Shown here one piece after another: positions 35,211 to 44,923 of a stretch of DNA of 64,000 nucleotides; positions within the stretch are counted from its first letter, which is position 1; each line of letters opens with the position of its first letter. The DNA comes from Lachnospiraceae bacterium P6A3 (GTDB lineage: Bacteria > Bacillota > Clostridia > Lachnospirales > Lachnospiraceae). Both the position numbers and the translations under genes were made by a program. The DNA lies in contig KL370861.1 in assembly GCA_000702085.1 (NCBI GenBank), forward strand, positions 250,911-314,910, in the 5' to 3' direction. The notes under the pieces were generated by a model. It was not told the DNA's origin and made no database searches. It was given only the letters and a program-made list of their open reading frames with translations.

Positions 35211-35840
35211 TTGGCTTTAAACGGTTCATACAATGTTATAAAGAAAAACGGCGAAAGCGAGATAGTTGTGACCAAGTCCAGGTTCATAGGAAATCTCGTC
35301 AGTGTTTCGTCCGCTTCCGAGGCAGAAGAATACATTAATTCCATCCGCAAAAAATATAACGACGCAAGGCATAATTGCTGGGCTTATATCGTTATGGACG
35401 GTGAAATGCTCATAAACAAATGCTCCGATGACGGAGAACCTTCGGGAACGGCGGGCAGACCCATACTGAGTATTATCGAAGGTGCAGGCCTTGTTAATGC
35501 GGTTTGTACCGTTACCAGATATTTCGGGGGAGTACTTCTCGGAACCGGAGGACTTGTCAGGGCATATTCCGACGCGGCATCACAGGCACTTGAAAATGCG
35601 GATATATCCCCAATAAGAAGGGGAATATATATTACTTTTGTCTGTGATTATCCCGACGAAGGCGGCATCAGGAGACTTCTCGAAAGCGAAGAATATACCA
35701 TCACGGATTCGGAATATACAGATAAAGTTACCATCACCGTCCTGGGACCCGAAGAAAGATCTGAGGGTCTTATGAACAGGATATGCGACATGACGGGCGG
35801 AAAGGTTATTCCCAAAGCAGGAGAAACCGTGTATTATTGA
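35211..35840 (+). CDS. yigZ: YigZ/IMPACT-family protein (UPF0029)
   Basis: 209 residues, normal length for YigZ. The N-terminal IMPACT domain has EIVVTKSRFIGNLVSV, ARHNCWAYIV, the family signature KCSDDGEPSGTAGRPIL and TRYFGGVLLGTGGLVRAYSDA. The C-terminal part (about 135-209) is the DUF1949 ferredoxin-like domain. Eukaryotic IMPACT regulates Gcn2; the bacterial role is unclear, perhaps translation- or ribosome-linked. The start is TTG 35211, with AAAGGA 6-7 bp before it; no in-frame ATG precedes the conserved region. The divergent gene lies 70 bp upstream. Confidence 0.9.
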   Translation: MALNGSYNVIKKNGESEIVVTKSRFIGNLVSVSSASEAEEYINSIRKKYNDARHNCWAYIVMDGEMLINKCSDDGEPSGTAGRPILSIIEGAGLVNAVCTVTRYFGGVLLGTGGLVRAYSDAASQALENADISPIRRGIYITFVCDYPDEGGIRRLLESEEYTITDSEYTDKVTITVLGPEERSEGLMNRICDMTGGKVIPKAGETVYY

Positions 35841-35885
35841 GAGAGCGCATTACGCTTTAAGAACTATCATAAAGGGGAAAGCACC

Positions 35886-36557
35886 ATGAAATATTATTTC
35901 ACTTCCAAAATAGAAAAAGAAAACGATGAGGTTATGATAAACATCCCTTTCAACATCTGGGAGGTTTGCAAGCATCGTGATGAGATAAGTGCGGAACTTA
36001 TAATCGACAACCAGTTCATTAACTGTAATCTGATCCCTCTGGAAAAGGGAATGTATAAGCTTATGATTCCTGCGGGAACAGAGCTTAACCTTGATATGAA
36101 CACCAATCATAAATTCCTTCTTCATATCACCAATACTCTTATCAGAATGGATCAGAATTCTCCCTACAGTGTTGAAAATCCCATCAGGAAGATCGACTCC
36201 ATCAATCTTATAATCCAGCCCGGAGACGGACTTTGCGGACAGGCTTGTATCGCAATGCTTGCCGGAGTGACCATTGCCGATGTTATATCCGTTATGGACT
36301 GCCGCGAGTGGCAGGGAACCATGGGAAGACTTATTTCCGCTCTCAATTATTACGGAATAGATCACAGCAATATCATCAATTATCCCGGTGAGGGAGATAA
36401 CGTTGTTCTTCCCAAATGCGCGATCCTTATGGAGAAGATGGGAAGATTCAGCCACTACCTGATTTACTTTAACGGCAAGTTTTATGATCCCAATCTCGGA
36501 ATCATGGATGAATACGATATGTCCAAGCTTCTCGGTTATCTCGAGATCATAATATGA
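35886..36557 (+). CDS. DUF1905-like / C39-like cysteine-peptidase fusion protein
   Basis: 223 residues with two parts. The N-terminal 85 residues (VMINIPFNIWEVCKHRDEISAELIIDN, then IPLEKGMYKLMIP) resemble a DUF1905 beta-barrel. The C-terminal part (about 105-223) resembles the C39/papain-like fold: QPGDGLCGQACIAMLAGVT, with the probable nucleophile in LCGQAC, then FSHYLIYFNGKFYDPNLG, giving the His and Asp of a triad. C39 domains usually sit on ABC exporters or act as bacteriocin or isopeptide proteases; a free cytosolic fusion like this is not one I know. No signal peptide or membrane helix. AAAGGGGAAAG precedes the ATG. Activity is inferred from motifs only. Confidence 0.7.
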   Translation: MKYYFTSKIEKENDEVMINIPFNIWEVCKHRDEISAELIIDNQFINCNLIPLEKGMYKLMIPAGTELNLDMNTNHKFLLHITNTLIRMDQNSPYSVENPIRKIDSINLIIQPGDGLCGQACIAMLAGVTIADVISVMDCREWQGTMGRLISALNYYGIDHSNIINYPGEGDNVVLPKCAILMEKMGRFSHYLIYFNGKFYDPNLGIMDEYDMSKLLGYLEIII

Positions 36558-36563
36558 TATAAT
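36555..36563 (+). promoter_or_regulatory. Extended -10 promoter candidate before the DUF6056 gene
   Basis: Perfect TGATATAAT overlapping the stop codon of the previous gene. A transcript from here would pass through the hairpin at 36584-36617 before the TTG start at 36638. Confidence 0.5.
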
Positions 36564-36583
36564 TTTTCTGCTTATGTTTTCTG

Positions 36584-36617
36584 CAGGCTCCGGGATGATA
36601 GGCTCGGAGCCTGTTTT
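36584..36617 (+). terminator. Terminator or leader attenuator before the DUF6056 gene
   Basis: Perfect 9-bp stem CAGGCTCCG/CGGAGCCTG, 12-nt loop, then TTTT. It lies 26 bp after the C39-like gene and 20 bp before the next start. Confidence 0.78.
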
Positions 36618-36637
36618 ACGGTAAGAAGGAGTAAATC

Positions 36638-38143
36638 TTGATACGTAAAATTTTGAAAATAAAATTTTCGGATAAGGTGCTGGCAGCGCTTTCGCTTCTT
36701 GCACTTGTTCTTGCACTTATTCCGCTGTACAGGCTTACCTTATATGCCATCCCCAGATATGACGATTTCGGATACGGTCTTAATCTGTGGAAGGAACAGA
36801 GATACGGCTACGGTCTTTTGACCATCTTTAAGGCCGGATATGAAACCGCACTCAGTTCCCACTATTCATGGCAGGGTACATATTCATCCATATTTATGAT
36901 GGCTCAGATGCCCGGTGCACTGGGCTTTGACAAATATTTCATCGGCCCTGTGATGCTTATCACATCCCTGGTGGTTTCTGTGTTTTTCATGACGATGGTT
37001 CTTACAAAGGCGTTCCTTAAAGCGGATGTATATAAGAGGATCATCTTTTCCGTCATTGTCACCCTTACCCTCACGGAATGCATCTACACTGCTCAGCAGG
37101 GATTTTTCTGGTACAACAGCGGAGTGCATTATGTTTTTATGCACAGTATGATGTTTGCCATGACCGGATTTATGGTGCTTTTATCAGGAGCGACAAAAAT
37201 TCCGGCAAAGATTATTTATTTCCTGATCGTAACGGCACTTGCTTTTGTCTGTGCCGGAGCCAATTTCGTAACATGCGTTCAGGGCATTTTGTTACTGTCG
37301 GGATACATCCTGATCATGCTGATAAAGGATGCACGTAAATCGGTTCTTTATCTGCCGGCTTTCTTTATATATATGTTTGGCCTTAAACTCAATCTGCTGG
37401 CACCCGGAAACGCCCACAGGCAGTCTTCATATCAGGGCGAGAGTGCTGCAGCCGCAATAATGGATTCGCTTAAAGAGGGTATCGTAAATGCATGGAAATT
37501 CAGCGGTCCCATCGTGATCGTTCTTATGATAGTTGCGGTTCCCGCTATTGCGGGGATGGTCAGAAAGACCGCCTTCAAGTTCAGGATGCCGGCAGTCTTC
37601 ACGCTTTTATCCTATTGCTTCTACTGCACCGGATATACCTCCAGTTTCTATTCCATGGGTAATGCGGGACTTTCCAGAACATGGATTGCGGTCTGCTTTA
37701 CCTTCCAGATCCTGCTTTTTGCAAATGAGATTTACTGGATAGGATATCTTATGCACTGCCGGCTTTTTGCCGGTAAAAAGGTAAAGAGCGGTTTTAAGCT
37801 CGACCACTATGTTCTTTATTACATTGCGGCACTGGCTCTGATGCTGTTTTCTTTTCAAAAGACGGTGGACAAGATCGGTGCGGTTTCATCCTTCGGGGCT
37901 TATTACTACATTCATACCGGGGAGGCATTTGCCTTCCGACAGGAGTTTGAGGAGCGTGTCAGGATAATAGAAGAGTCGGACCGCGGAGTCGTTGATGTGC
38001 CCGAATATGCTTATAAACCCTGGTTTTTGATCAACAGGGACATATCCGACGATCCGTCTCAGGAAGAAAACAGGATGATGGCCGAATATTTCGGCATAGA
38101 AGGCTTAAGGAGCGTTCCCAGAGACGTTTATTACGGGGAATAG
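36638..38143 (+). CDS. DUF6056-family membrane protein
   Basis: 501 residues, about ten to eleven membrane helices. The segment after helix 1, AIPRYDDFGYGLNLW, the WQGTYSSIFM region, and KLNLLAPGNAHRQSSYQG fit the DUF6056 pattern: GT-C-like surface-glycan membrane proteins with an acidic pair in the first external loop. The soluble end (about 430-501) lies outside. Start is TTG 36638 with AAGGAG 6 bp before it; no nearer in-frame ATG fits. It probably handles a lipid-linked sugar, but no reaction is known for the family. Stands alone between a hairpin and the groES promoter. Confidence 0.78.
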   Translation: MIRKILKIKFSDKVLAALSLLALVLALIPLYRLTLYAIPRYDDFGYGLNLWKEQRYGYGLLTIFKAGYETALSSHYSWQGTYSSIFMMAQMPGALGFDKYFIGPVMLITSLVVSVFFMTMVLTKAFLKADVYKRIIFSVIVTLTLTECIYTAQQGFFWYNSGVHYVFMHSMMFAMTGFMVLLSGATKIPAKIIYFLIVTALAFVCAGANFVTCVQGILLLSGYILIMLIKDARKSVLYLPAFFIYMFGLKLNLLAPGNAHRQSSYQGESAAAAIMDSLKEGIVNAWKFSGPIVIVLMIVAVPAIAGMVRKTAFKFRMPAVFTLLSYCFYCTGYTSSFYSMGNAGLSRTWIAVCFTFQILLFANEIYWIGYLMHCRLFAGKKVKSGFKLDHYVLYYIAALALMLFSFQKTVDKIGAVSSFGAYYYIHTGEAFAFRQEFEERVRIIEESDRGVVDVPEYAYKPWFLINRDISDDPSQEENRMMAEYFGIEGLRSVPRDVYYGE

Positions 38144-38181
38144 GATATTTATAAAAAATCTCAAAAATATCGTCTTTATGC

Positions 38182-38210
38182 TTGCATTTCAAAATAGGAA
38201 ATACTAATAT
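38182..38210 (+). promoter_or_regulatory. Sigma-A promoter of groES-groEL
   Basis: TTGCAT (38182-38187), 17-bp spacer, TAATAT (38205-38210). The expected start point lies just before the CIRCE operator. Confidence 0.82.
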
Positions 38211-38222
38211 AGGTAATGTCGA

Positions 38223-38249
38223 TTAGCACTCAAATTAAACGAGTGCTAA
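38223..38249. promoter_or_regulatory. CIRCE operator (HrcA binding site)
   Basis: Perfect match to the CIRCE consensus: TTAGCACTC, 9-bp spacer, GAGTGCTAA. It lies in the early transcribed leader of groES, so HrcA repression and heat-shock induction are expected. hrcA itself is not in the window. Confidence 0.98.
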
Positions 38250-38299
38250 CAAGAGAAAACTAACAACGCATTTATGTGCGTCAAAAAGGAGGCAATAAT

Positions 38300-38590
38300 A
38301 TGAAGTTAGTACCTTTAGGTGACAGAGTAGTCCTTAAGGCAGTAGCTGCCGAAGAGACCACCAAGTCCGGAATCATCCTTGCAGGAGCTGCAGGAAAAGA
38401 GAAGCCCTCACAGGGTGACGTAGTTGCTGTAGGCCCCGGAATCACCGCTGACGGCAAGGAAGTTAAGATGGAAGTCAAAAAGGGCGACAGAGTAATCTAT
38501 CAGAAATATGCCGGAACAGAAGTTAAGCTTGAAGATGACGAGGAGTACATTGTTGTAAAGCAGAACGACATCCTCGCAATAGTAAAATAA
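38300..38590 (+). CDS. groES: Co-chaperonin GroES
   Basis: Seven-fold ring lid for GroEL. 96 residues from ATG 38300 (MKLVPLGDRVVLKAVAAEE), with AAGGAGG before it; an upstream in-frame ATG-like start at 38276 adds residues foreign to the family. The mobile loop EETTKSGIILAGAAGKEKPSQG and the roof segment are present, and the end YIVVKQNDILAIVK is standard. First gene of the CIRCE-controlled operon, 18 bp before groEL. Confidence 0.97.
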   Translation: MKLVPLGDRVVLKAVAAEETTKSGIILAGAAGKEKPSQGDVVAVGPGITADGKEVKMEVKKGDRVIYQKYAGTEVKLEDDEEYIVVKQNDILAIVK

Positions 38591-40231
<1,641 letters not shown>

Positions 40232-40244
40232 TTCCCGGATCACT

Positions 40245-40280
40245 AAAAAAGGTGTCGTGCTTGCACGACACCTTTTTTTT
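40245..40280. terminator. Bidirectional terminator after groEL
   Basis: Perfect 16-bp inverted repeat: A6 plus GGTGTCGTGC (40245-40260) and its complement with T-run (40263-40280). The plus strand ends groEL. The T-run on the minus strand ends the convergent AraC gene, whose stop codon lies at 40279-40281, inside the element. Confidence 0.93.
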
Positions 40281-41124
40281 ATCTGTACAATTTTCTGTAA
40301 TTTCTGGGCGAATACCCGGTGATCTCCCTGAACACCTTATTGAATGTGGTTGTGGACTGGAAGCCCGCCATAAATGCACAGTCCGTGATGGAAAGTCCTT
40401 TGTCCAGCAGAAGGGAAGTGGCACTCTTTACCCGGATGTTGGCCAGATATGCGGGGAATGATATGTGCATATACTGTTTGAACAGCTTCGAAAAGTAAAA
40501 TGTGCTGATTCCTATATGATCCGCAACCTCTGTCTGAGTAATGGGATTTGAAGAATTCTCGGAGATATAGTTGCATGCCGCGTGGATATACTGCCATCCG
40601 ATCTTGGTAGTATCTTCGCTTTCCAGGATTGCCCTGTTGTCGGACATGACATGCTCACCGACTTTTAAAAGGATCTCGTAAACGCAGCCTTTGCTTCTGG
40701 TCTCCGAAAACAAGTCGTTTGATTTTCTGATCCTGTTTATCTCAAATATCCTGTCCGCAATTAATTCGGCGAGCACGGGCTCTTCCTTAGCGGATATGTA
40801 ATTGCATTCATTCAGGAATCTGGACACCGAAAGAAGATCCATGTTGTTCTCTATGATGATAGAGGCAAACTGGATAAACATGGCTCCCTTTTTGGGGATT
40901 TTAACGGTTTCGTGAATCTGGCCCGGCCATACCAGCAGAATATCCCCTGCGTCGAGTTTATACAGGGTGTCGCCGACTTTGTATTTGCATCCGTCCTTGA
41001 GGGCTACGGTGAATTCCGCAGCATTATGCCAATGAGGAGGGTAGATCTCAGGAGTTTCGTCATTGGTTACCGAGATGGAAGACGGATGATCGAAGTGTAT
41101 TGTTTCCTGAGTATTCTTATTCAT
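40279..41124 (-). CDS. AraC-family regulator with N-terminal cupin
   Basis: 281 residues, start ATG 41122-41124 (MNKNTQETIHFDH); a TTG at 41151 is less likely. The N-terminal cupin (PHWHNAAEFTVALKDGCKYKVG, VWPGQIHETVKIP) binds the effector. The C-terminal double helix-turn-helix (about 180-281) shows TQTEVADHIGISTFYFSKLFKQY and ITDCAFMAGFQSTTTFNKVFREITGYSPRNYR, the AraC signature. It is divergent from the MATE/glycosidase-like pair with a 98-bp gap, so that pair is the likely target. Such regulators often control sugar uptake or use. Confidence 0.93.
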   Translation of the reverse strand: MNKNTQETIHFDHPSSISVTNDETPEIYPPHWHNAAEFTVALKDGCKYKVGDTLYKLDAGDILLVWPGQIHETVKIPKKGAMFIQFASIIIENNMDLLSVSRFLNECNYISAKEEPVLAELIADRIFEINRIRKSNDLFSETRSKGCVYEILLKVGEHVMSDNRAILESEDTTKIGWQYIHAACNYISENSSNPITQTEVADHIGISTFYFSKLFKQYMHISFPAYLANIRVKSATSLLLDKGLSITDCAFMAGFQSTTTFNKVFREITGYSPRNYRKLYR

Positions 41125-41222
41125 ACCTATATAATAACAAAAAACGGGCAAAACTCAACAAATAAGTAATTCTATAAAAAGCGGTATCGGAATAGAATGA
41201 GGGCATGAAAGGATGATTATAT

Positions 41223-42626
41223 ATGAGAAGTCGTGAGACTGATTTTACAACCGGAAAGCCTTCTTCACTGATACTGCAGTTTTACTGGCCCCTATTAATG
41301 ACCAGTATGCTTCAGCAGTTTTATAATTTCGCCGATACCTGGATCGTAGGACAGGGTCTCGGCGATAATGCGCTTGCTGCGGTAGGAAATATGGGTTCTC
41401 TCTTTTTCCTGATCGTAGGTTTTTCATTCGGAATAGCAAACGGATTCGGAGTACTTATCGCCCAAAGCTATGGTGCGGGGGATGAGGAAGCTTTAAAGCA
41501 CAGGATGGCGGGAGTTATCGAGCTGGGAATCGTGATCTCAGTTCTTTTGTCCGCATTCAGTGTAGCTTTTCTGCCTCATGCACTCAGACTTCTTCAGACT
41601 GATGAGATCATCATGGCAGACAGCCTTAAGTACGGATATATTATCTTCGGCGGTCTGTCCACCGGTATCTGCTACAATATCTCTGCGGCTGTACTCAGAG
41701 CTCTCGGAGACAGCAAAACTCCTCTTAAGGCAATCGTAATCTCATCCGTTCTTAACGTTACGTTAAACTGCTTCTTTATTTTCGGAATGGGAATGGGAGT
41801 TGAAGGCGTTGCCATCGCAACCATCGTCGCCCAGGTGATTTCCGCCGCTTTCTGTATTTACAGACTCAGCAGGATCCCCGTTATTCATCTTAAAAAAGAA
41901 CACTTCGTCAATGAGAATAAGATTTTCTTTGAACTTCTTGCCAACGGACTTCCCATGGCATTCATGAATTCCATTACTGCTATAGGGTGCATGGTTGTCC
42001 AGTATTTCGTAAACGGCTACGGTGTCGTATATACCGCAGCTTATGCGGCATGCAGCAAATATCTCAATCTCTTCATGAATCCTGCCTCGACTGCGGGAAA
42101 TGCCATGAGCGCTTATACATCCCAAAATTACGGTGCGGGCAAGTTTACCAGGATAAGGGAGGGACTTTACGTTGCCCTTTCCATTTCCACCGTATCGTAT
42201 ATTCTTCTGGGTTCGCTCATGGTATTCTTCCCCGGGGTTCTGGCACGTATTCTTTTGCAGGGAAGTGCACAGATTCGTCTGGCGTGCATGTTCCTTCCCA
42301 GATGCGGAATCATGATGATATTTGTAGATGTTCTCTTTGTGGTCAGAAACTGTGTACAGGGAATGGGGAAACCGATGCTTCCCATGGCTTCCGGAATACT
42401 CGAAATGTTTTTGAGAATATTTGTGATATCATTTTTTATGAGCAGGCTCGGATTTAAGGCAACGGCTTATGCGGAAATCAGTGCTTGGATCGGCGCACTT
42501 ACGGTCAACGGCTTTGCTCTTCGTAAATATCTTGCCCCGCTTGTTGCAAACGACGAAAACTCCGAAGAAAACGATAATCTTTTTCTTGCAAAACTGAGAG
42601 GTAAACTGCATGGGACACTTCAATAA
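41223..42626 (+). CDS. MATE-family efflux transporter
   Basis: Cation- or proton-coupled antiporter in the membrane; 467 residues with about twelve helices. MATE marks: start TGKPSSLILQFYWPLLMTSMLQQFYNFADTWIVGQ, GFSFGIANGFGVLIAQSYGAGDEE, and the second half GNAMSAYTSQNYGAGK. Substrate unknown; the family exports drugs, organic cations or metabolites. A GAAAGGATG site lies before the ATG. Its end overlaps the start of the glycosidase-like gene by 17 bp, which couples the two and hints at a sugar or natural-product role rather than plain drug efflux. Confidence 0.9.
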   Translation: MRSRETDFTTGKPSSLILQFYWPLLMTSMLQQFYNFADTWIVGQGLGDNALAAVGNMGSLFFLIVGFSFGIANGFGVLIAQSYGAGDEEALKHRMAGVIELGIVISVLLSAFSVAFLPHALRLLQTDEIIMADSLKYGYIIFGGLSTGICYNISAAVLRALGDSKTPLKAIVISSVLNVTLNCFFIFGMGMGVEGVAIATIVAQVISAAFCIYRLSRIPVIHLKKEHFVNENKIFFELLANGLPMAFMNSITAIGCMVVQYFVNGYGVVYTAAYAACSKYLNLFMNPASTAGNAMSAYTSQNYGAGKFTRIREGLYVALSISTVSYILLGSLMVFFPGVLARILLQGSAQIRLACMFLPRCGIMMIFVDVLFVVRNCVQGMGKPMLPMASGILEMFLRIFVISFFMSRLGFKATAYAEISAWIGALTVNGFALRKYLAPLVANDENSEENDNLFLAKLRGKLHGTLQ

Positions 42627-44361
42627 TTTCAAGGTAACCGTATACTGCGTTTCGTCGATCCTTCAGAACATGGATCTCGAAACTCTGGAAAAACAGTACG
42701 AATTTATAGAAAAATATGTGGGTCTCGACAAGGTTTATCTCGAGCCTTACAGAGGATCCCATTGGGTTGAGAAAGATAAGATCAGGGAGATTGCGAAGTT
42801 TTTCAAAGACAGAAATGTGGAAGTATCCGGCGGTCTTACCACGGTTGTTCCCGATCTTTCCGATGAAGACAAAGATAAGCAGAGACTCTTTGATACATTC
42901 TGTTACACGAATCCCAAGATGCGTGAGCATGTTAAGAAGGTATCGGAATACTGTGCAGAGCTTTTCGATGAAGTTATTCTCGATGACTTCTATTTCACAA
43001 ACTGTACCTGCGAAGAGTGCATAAAAGCAAAGGGTGACAGATCATGGGTTGATTTCAGGAAAGATCTCATGAAGGACGTATCCGAAAATCTGATCGTAGG
43101 TCCTGCTAAGAAGATCAATCCCAATATCAGGATGATCATCAAGTACCCCAACTGGCGTGAATCCTATCATGCGACCGGATACAGACCCGATGTGGAGAAG
43201 GATATTTTCGATAAGGTTTATACCGGAACCGAGACGAGAGCAAGTGCTTATCAGGATCAGCATCTTCCCACATATTTAAGCTATAGTCTTCCGAGATGGA
43301 TGGATGATGCTTCCGAAGGACGCAATCAGGGAACCTGGTTTGACACCTATCAGTGCTGGCCCATCGACGATTATCTCGAACAGGGATATTTGTCCGCATT
43401 TGGCAAGCCCGAAGAGATCACTCTTTTCCAGTGGACGGATCTGTATGAAAACAAGCTGGTAACTCCTCTCGGACTTCAGTTTTCCAGAATAGATAAAATG
43501 CTTGATAAGACAGGAAAGCCCGTGGGGATTCCCGCATATATTCCCTATGCATCACAGGGTGAAAACCATGTGGAAGATTTCCTCGGAATGCAGGGTATCG
43601 CTCTTTATCCCACTACGGTATTTCCGGGAGAGGGAAGTGTTCTTGTGACCGAAAGCTCTCTTTATGACAAGGATATTTTCGGCAAGCTTAAGGCATTCAT
43701 GATGGCCGGAGGAAAGGTATTTGTTACTCCGGGCTTTGTGGCAAAGGCTCCCGAAGATGAGTGGAGGGAGATAAGCAGCGCATATCTTACCGGAAGAAAG
43801 CTTTCCGTAACCAGATACTATAAGACTGACGATCCCGCAGGATATCTTGAAGACGTTTCTCCGGTTTCTTTTGCGGATATTCAGCATTCAAACAATCTTT
43901 CCTGGTCGCTTCTTAACGGAGGTGCGGGAGAGTATCATTCAACTCTTTTCCTTAAGGACACTTATGGAAAAGGAAAGTTGTTCCTGGTTAATGTGCCCGA
44001 AAATCCTTCGGATCTTTCTAAGATTCCCGGATGGGCAATGGATGCGGTCAAGCAGGAATTTAATTATGACGGCATTTATGTCACTGCTCCTGATGTATCT
44101 ATATTCCATTATGACAACGGAACTTTTATTCTCTATGCACATGTAACGGATCATGCCCATCCCGTTCGTGCCACAATCCACATTCAAAGCGAAAATGCTA
44201 AGCTTCTTCAGTACTTCGCACCCTGGACGCCTTCCGGCGAAAAAGAGATCGAACTTACCGCGAAGTCTATGCGCTACGATCTTAAGCGGGTTACCGAAAT
44301 GACGGGTGAAGTGATTTTAAATCCCGGCGAGTTCTACGAATTCAAAGTTACAAAAGAGTAA
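42610..44361 (+). CDS. Unclassified TIM-barrel glycosidase-like protein
   Basis: 583 residues, no signal peptide, so cytosolic. Part 1 (about 1-300) looks like a TIM barrel: VSSILQNMDLETLEKQYEFIEKY, FDEVILDDFYFTNCTCEECIKAKG with an acidic pair and a metal-type CxCxxC cluster (near 119-138), and IRMIIKYPNWRESY. Part 2 (about 300-410), SVLVTESSLYDKDIFGKLKAFMMAGGKVFVTPG, fits the Rossmann-like domain that follows the barrel in GH42-type enzymes. Part 3 is a C-terminal beta-sandwich. The family is not one I recognise. Probable work: hydrolysis of an imported oligosaccharide. Overlap with the MATE gene and the divergent AraC regulator support carbohydrate use. Confidence 0.65.
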   Translation: MGHFNNFKVTVYCVSSILQNMDLETLEKQYEFIEKYVGLDKVYLEPYRGSHWVEKDKIREIAKFFKDRNVEVSGGLTTVVPDLSDEDKDKQRLFDTFCYTNPKMREHVKKVSEYCAELFDEVILDDFYFTNCTCEECIKAKGDRSWVDFRKDLMKDVSENLIVGPAKKINPNIRMIIKYPNWRESYHATGYRPDVEKDIFDKVYTGTETRASAYQDQHLPTYLSYSLPRWMDDASEGRNQGTWFDTYQCWPIDDYLEQGYLSAFGKPEEITLFQWTDLYENKLVTPLGLQFSRIDKMLDKTGKPVGIPAYIPYASQGENHVEDFLGMQGIALYPTTVFPGEGSVLVTESSLYDKDIFGKLKAFMMAGGKVFVTPGFVAKAPEDEWREISSAYLTGRKLSVTRYYKTDDPAGYLEDVSPVSFADIQHSNNLSWSLLNGGAGEYHSTLFLKDTYGKGKLFLVNVPENPSDLSKIPGWAMDAVKQEFNYDGIYVTAPDVSIFHYDNGTFILYAHVTDHAHPVRATIHIQSENAKLLQYFAPWTPSGEKEIELTAKSMRYDLKRVTEMTGEVILNPGEFYEFKVTKE

Positions 44362-44379
44362 AAATTTATAAATTGTTAA

Positions 44380-44408
44380 TTGAATCGCTTTAGAGAATTT
44401 CATATAAT
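44380..44408 (+). promoter_or_regulatory. Promoter of ohrR-like gene and glutathione peroxidase
   Basis: TTGAAT (44380-44385), 17-bp spacer, perfect TATAAT (44403-44408). The start codon lies 47 bp downstream. Confidence 0.75.
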
Positions 44409-44455
44409 ACTTTTGCACAAGTAAATTCTTCGAAAGTGATATGAGGTAAGTGTAT

Positions 44456-44905
44456 ATGAAAAGCGGTAAGGAATTTGATTCTCTTAAATTATGTAATCAG
44501 GTTTGTTTTCCTCTTTATGCATGCTCAAAGGAACTGGTAAGGCAGTACGGCCCCTATCTTAAGGAACTGGATCTTACATATACCCAGTACATTGTCATGA
44601 TGGTTATGTGGGAGAAAGAAACAGCTTCATCGAGGGAACTTGCGGAGTGTCTTCACCTGGATTACGGTACCCTGACCCCTGTTCTGAAAAGACTTGAACT
44701 TGCGGGATATATATCAAGGGAACGCTCCTATGAGGATGAAAGACTTCTTACTCTTACTCTTTCCAAAGAAGGAAAGAAACTTAAGGCAAAGGCAGTCCAC
44801 ATACCCGGAGAGATTGCAAAGAAGGTCGGACTTAGCGAAGAAGAATTTAAAACGCTTTATAAACTTACTTACAAAGCACTTGCGAACATGGAATCGGTTG
44901 ATTGA
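44456..44905 (+). CDS. MarR-family peroxide sensor, OhrR-like
   Basis: 149 residues, start ATG 44456 with GAGG before it; a GTG 6 bp upstream is also possible. Winged helix at about 40-105 (SSRELAECLHLDYGTLTPVLKRLELAGYISRERS). Near the N-terminus, KLCNQVCFPLYACSKEL holds three Cys. Cys17 in NQVCF lines up with the peroxide-reactive Cys of OhrR (NQLCFALY in Bacillus), and this is the main reason for the call. It lies 18 bp before glutathione peroxidase, a fitting target of derepression by organic peroxides. Promoter candidate directly upstream. Confidence 0.87.
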   Translation: MKSGKEFDSLKLCNQVCFPLYACSKELVRQYGPYLKELDLTYTQYIVMMVMWEKETASSRELAECLHLDYGTLTPVLKRLELAGYISRERSYEDERLLTLTLSKEGKKLKAKAVHIPGEIAKKVGLSEEEFKTLYKLTYKALANMESVD

Positions 44906-44923
44906 ACGGTAAAGGAGAATATT

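Noticed and set aside
35850-36716. 288-codon open frame on the minus strand across the C39-like gene
   Set aside because: The plus-strand gene has a ribosome site and a recognisable fold, and the antisense frame also crosses the promoter and terminator region. Treated as a shadow.
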